Source: Deltaproteobacteria bacterium (GTDB lineage Bacteria; Myxococcota; UBA727; VGSZ01). From it: a DNA stretch of 64,000 nt. Position 1 is the stretch's first letter, and the number at the start of each line of letters is the position of its first letter. The notes beneath the pieces were generated by a model that saw nothing but the letters and a program-made list of their open reading frames with translations, had not been told where the DNA came from and ran no database searches. Below, piece by piece: positions 63,797 through 64,000 of this stretch. The DNA lies in NCBI GenBank assembly GCA_016177705.1, contig JACOUT010000013.1:1-64000 (forward strand), in the 5' to 3' direction. A program made the position numbers and the translations under genes.

Positions 63797-64000
63797 CGGC
63801 GTGTCGAACCGCGACGCAGCGCGATGCCGACGGCGCCGAACAGCCCGAGCACGCCGGAGAGCGGCGCGCCGCCCTGTTCACCGCTGCTGGTCGAGCAGCC
63901 GCACAGCGGCTTGCCCTCCTTGGCGCACACGTAGTTCTCGCTCGGCGAGAAGGTGCAGTAGAAGCCGGCGTCCTTGTCGCACAGCTCGCGGTTGCTCTGG
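63784..64000 (-). CDS. 3' end of a MYXO-CTERM-like sorting-tail protein (5' end outside window)
   Basis: The minus strand is open from the window edge to a TAG at 63786-63784, giving the last 71 residues. A Cys-rich segment (ELCDKDAGFYC, NYVCAKEGKPL) precedes CGCSTSSGEQ, then a hydrophobic stretch (LSGVLGLFGAVGIAL) and a basic end (RRGSTRRQRR). Cys-containing motif, transmembrane helix and Arg-rich tail form the tripartite MYXO-CTERM arrangement, which anchors proteins at the surface in Myxococcota. The parent protein is unknown because it continues beyond 64000. Confidence 0.75.
   Translation of the reverse strand, partial: QSNRELCDKDAGFYCTFSPSENYVCAKEGKPLCGCSTSSGEQGGAPLSGVLGLFGAVGIALRRGSTRRQRR

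Overview
The window is GC-rich (about 70%), densely coded chromosomal DNA from a bacterium that looks like a member of the Myxococcota (myxobacteria and relatives). Signs are four Hanks-type Ser/Thr kinases in 64 kb, an FHA-domain sigma-54 activator, PEGA-domain proteins, many lipoproteins including one with a Gly-Glu repeat, a Plp-like PilZ protein, and a C-terminal MYXO-CTERM-like sorting tail at the right edge. Closer placement cannot be made from the sequence. No transposase, integrase, phage gene, rRNA or CRISPR array was seen. No gene-free stretch exceeds about 260 bases.

Layout. 0-4.3 kb: the tail of a low-complexity Arg/Asp-rich protein, two unknown proteins, a small membrane protein, holA and tatD. 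4.3-13.4 kb: a large Ig-like lipoprotein, an M16 peptidase coupled to an RluA-family pseudouridine synthase, a candidate small RNA or attenuator in front of a PilZ gene, an unknown exported protein and recJ. 13.4-22.4 kb: a PEGA protein, a tight minor-pilin operon (FimT/GspH, PilV, PilW and very large PilX-like proteins), mutS and yhbY. 22.4-27 kb: a helical-repeat protein, a kinase with a possible DNA-binding-like tail, an amidohydrolase and cytidine deaminase. 27-31.2 kb: a lower-GC patch with three overlapping genes for two lipoproteins and a secreted gluzincin, then an orphan histidine kinase. 31.4-37.8 kb: a SNF2 helicase, an NrfJ-like lipoprotein, a DUF1232 protein and lon.

37.9-50.4 kb is the most distinctive region. 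Seven genes run in one direction: an Hsp70-like protein, two membrane Ser/Thr kinases, an exported TPR-like protein, an FHA-GAF-AAA-Fis activator and two lipoproteins. A fourth, soluble kinase diverges from the Hsp70 gene. Spacing and domain content suggest a signalling cassette in which kinase output could be read by the FHA domain and turned into sigma-54 transcription; this is inference.

50.4-64 kb: a long-chain acyl-CoA ligase, an exported protein with an NADase-type glycan-binding-like domain, a coupled pair of ArsA/Get3-like ATPases resembling actinobacterial BagA/BagB, tRNA-Ala(CGC), rlmN, a DUF2079 membrane protein, and a coupled asparagine synthase / unknown / GT39-like glycosyltransferase set that probably acts in envelope glycan modification. 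The window ends in the 3' end of a MYXO-CTERM-like protein gene on the minus strand.

Start codons were chosen by reading frame, family length and nearby Shine-Dalgarno sequences. Many genes overlap by ATGA, GTGA or TGATG, which points to translational coupling.
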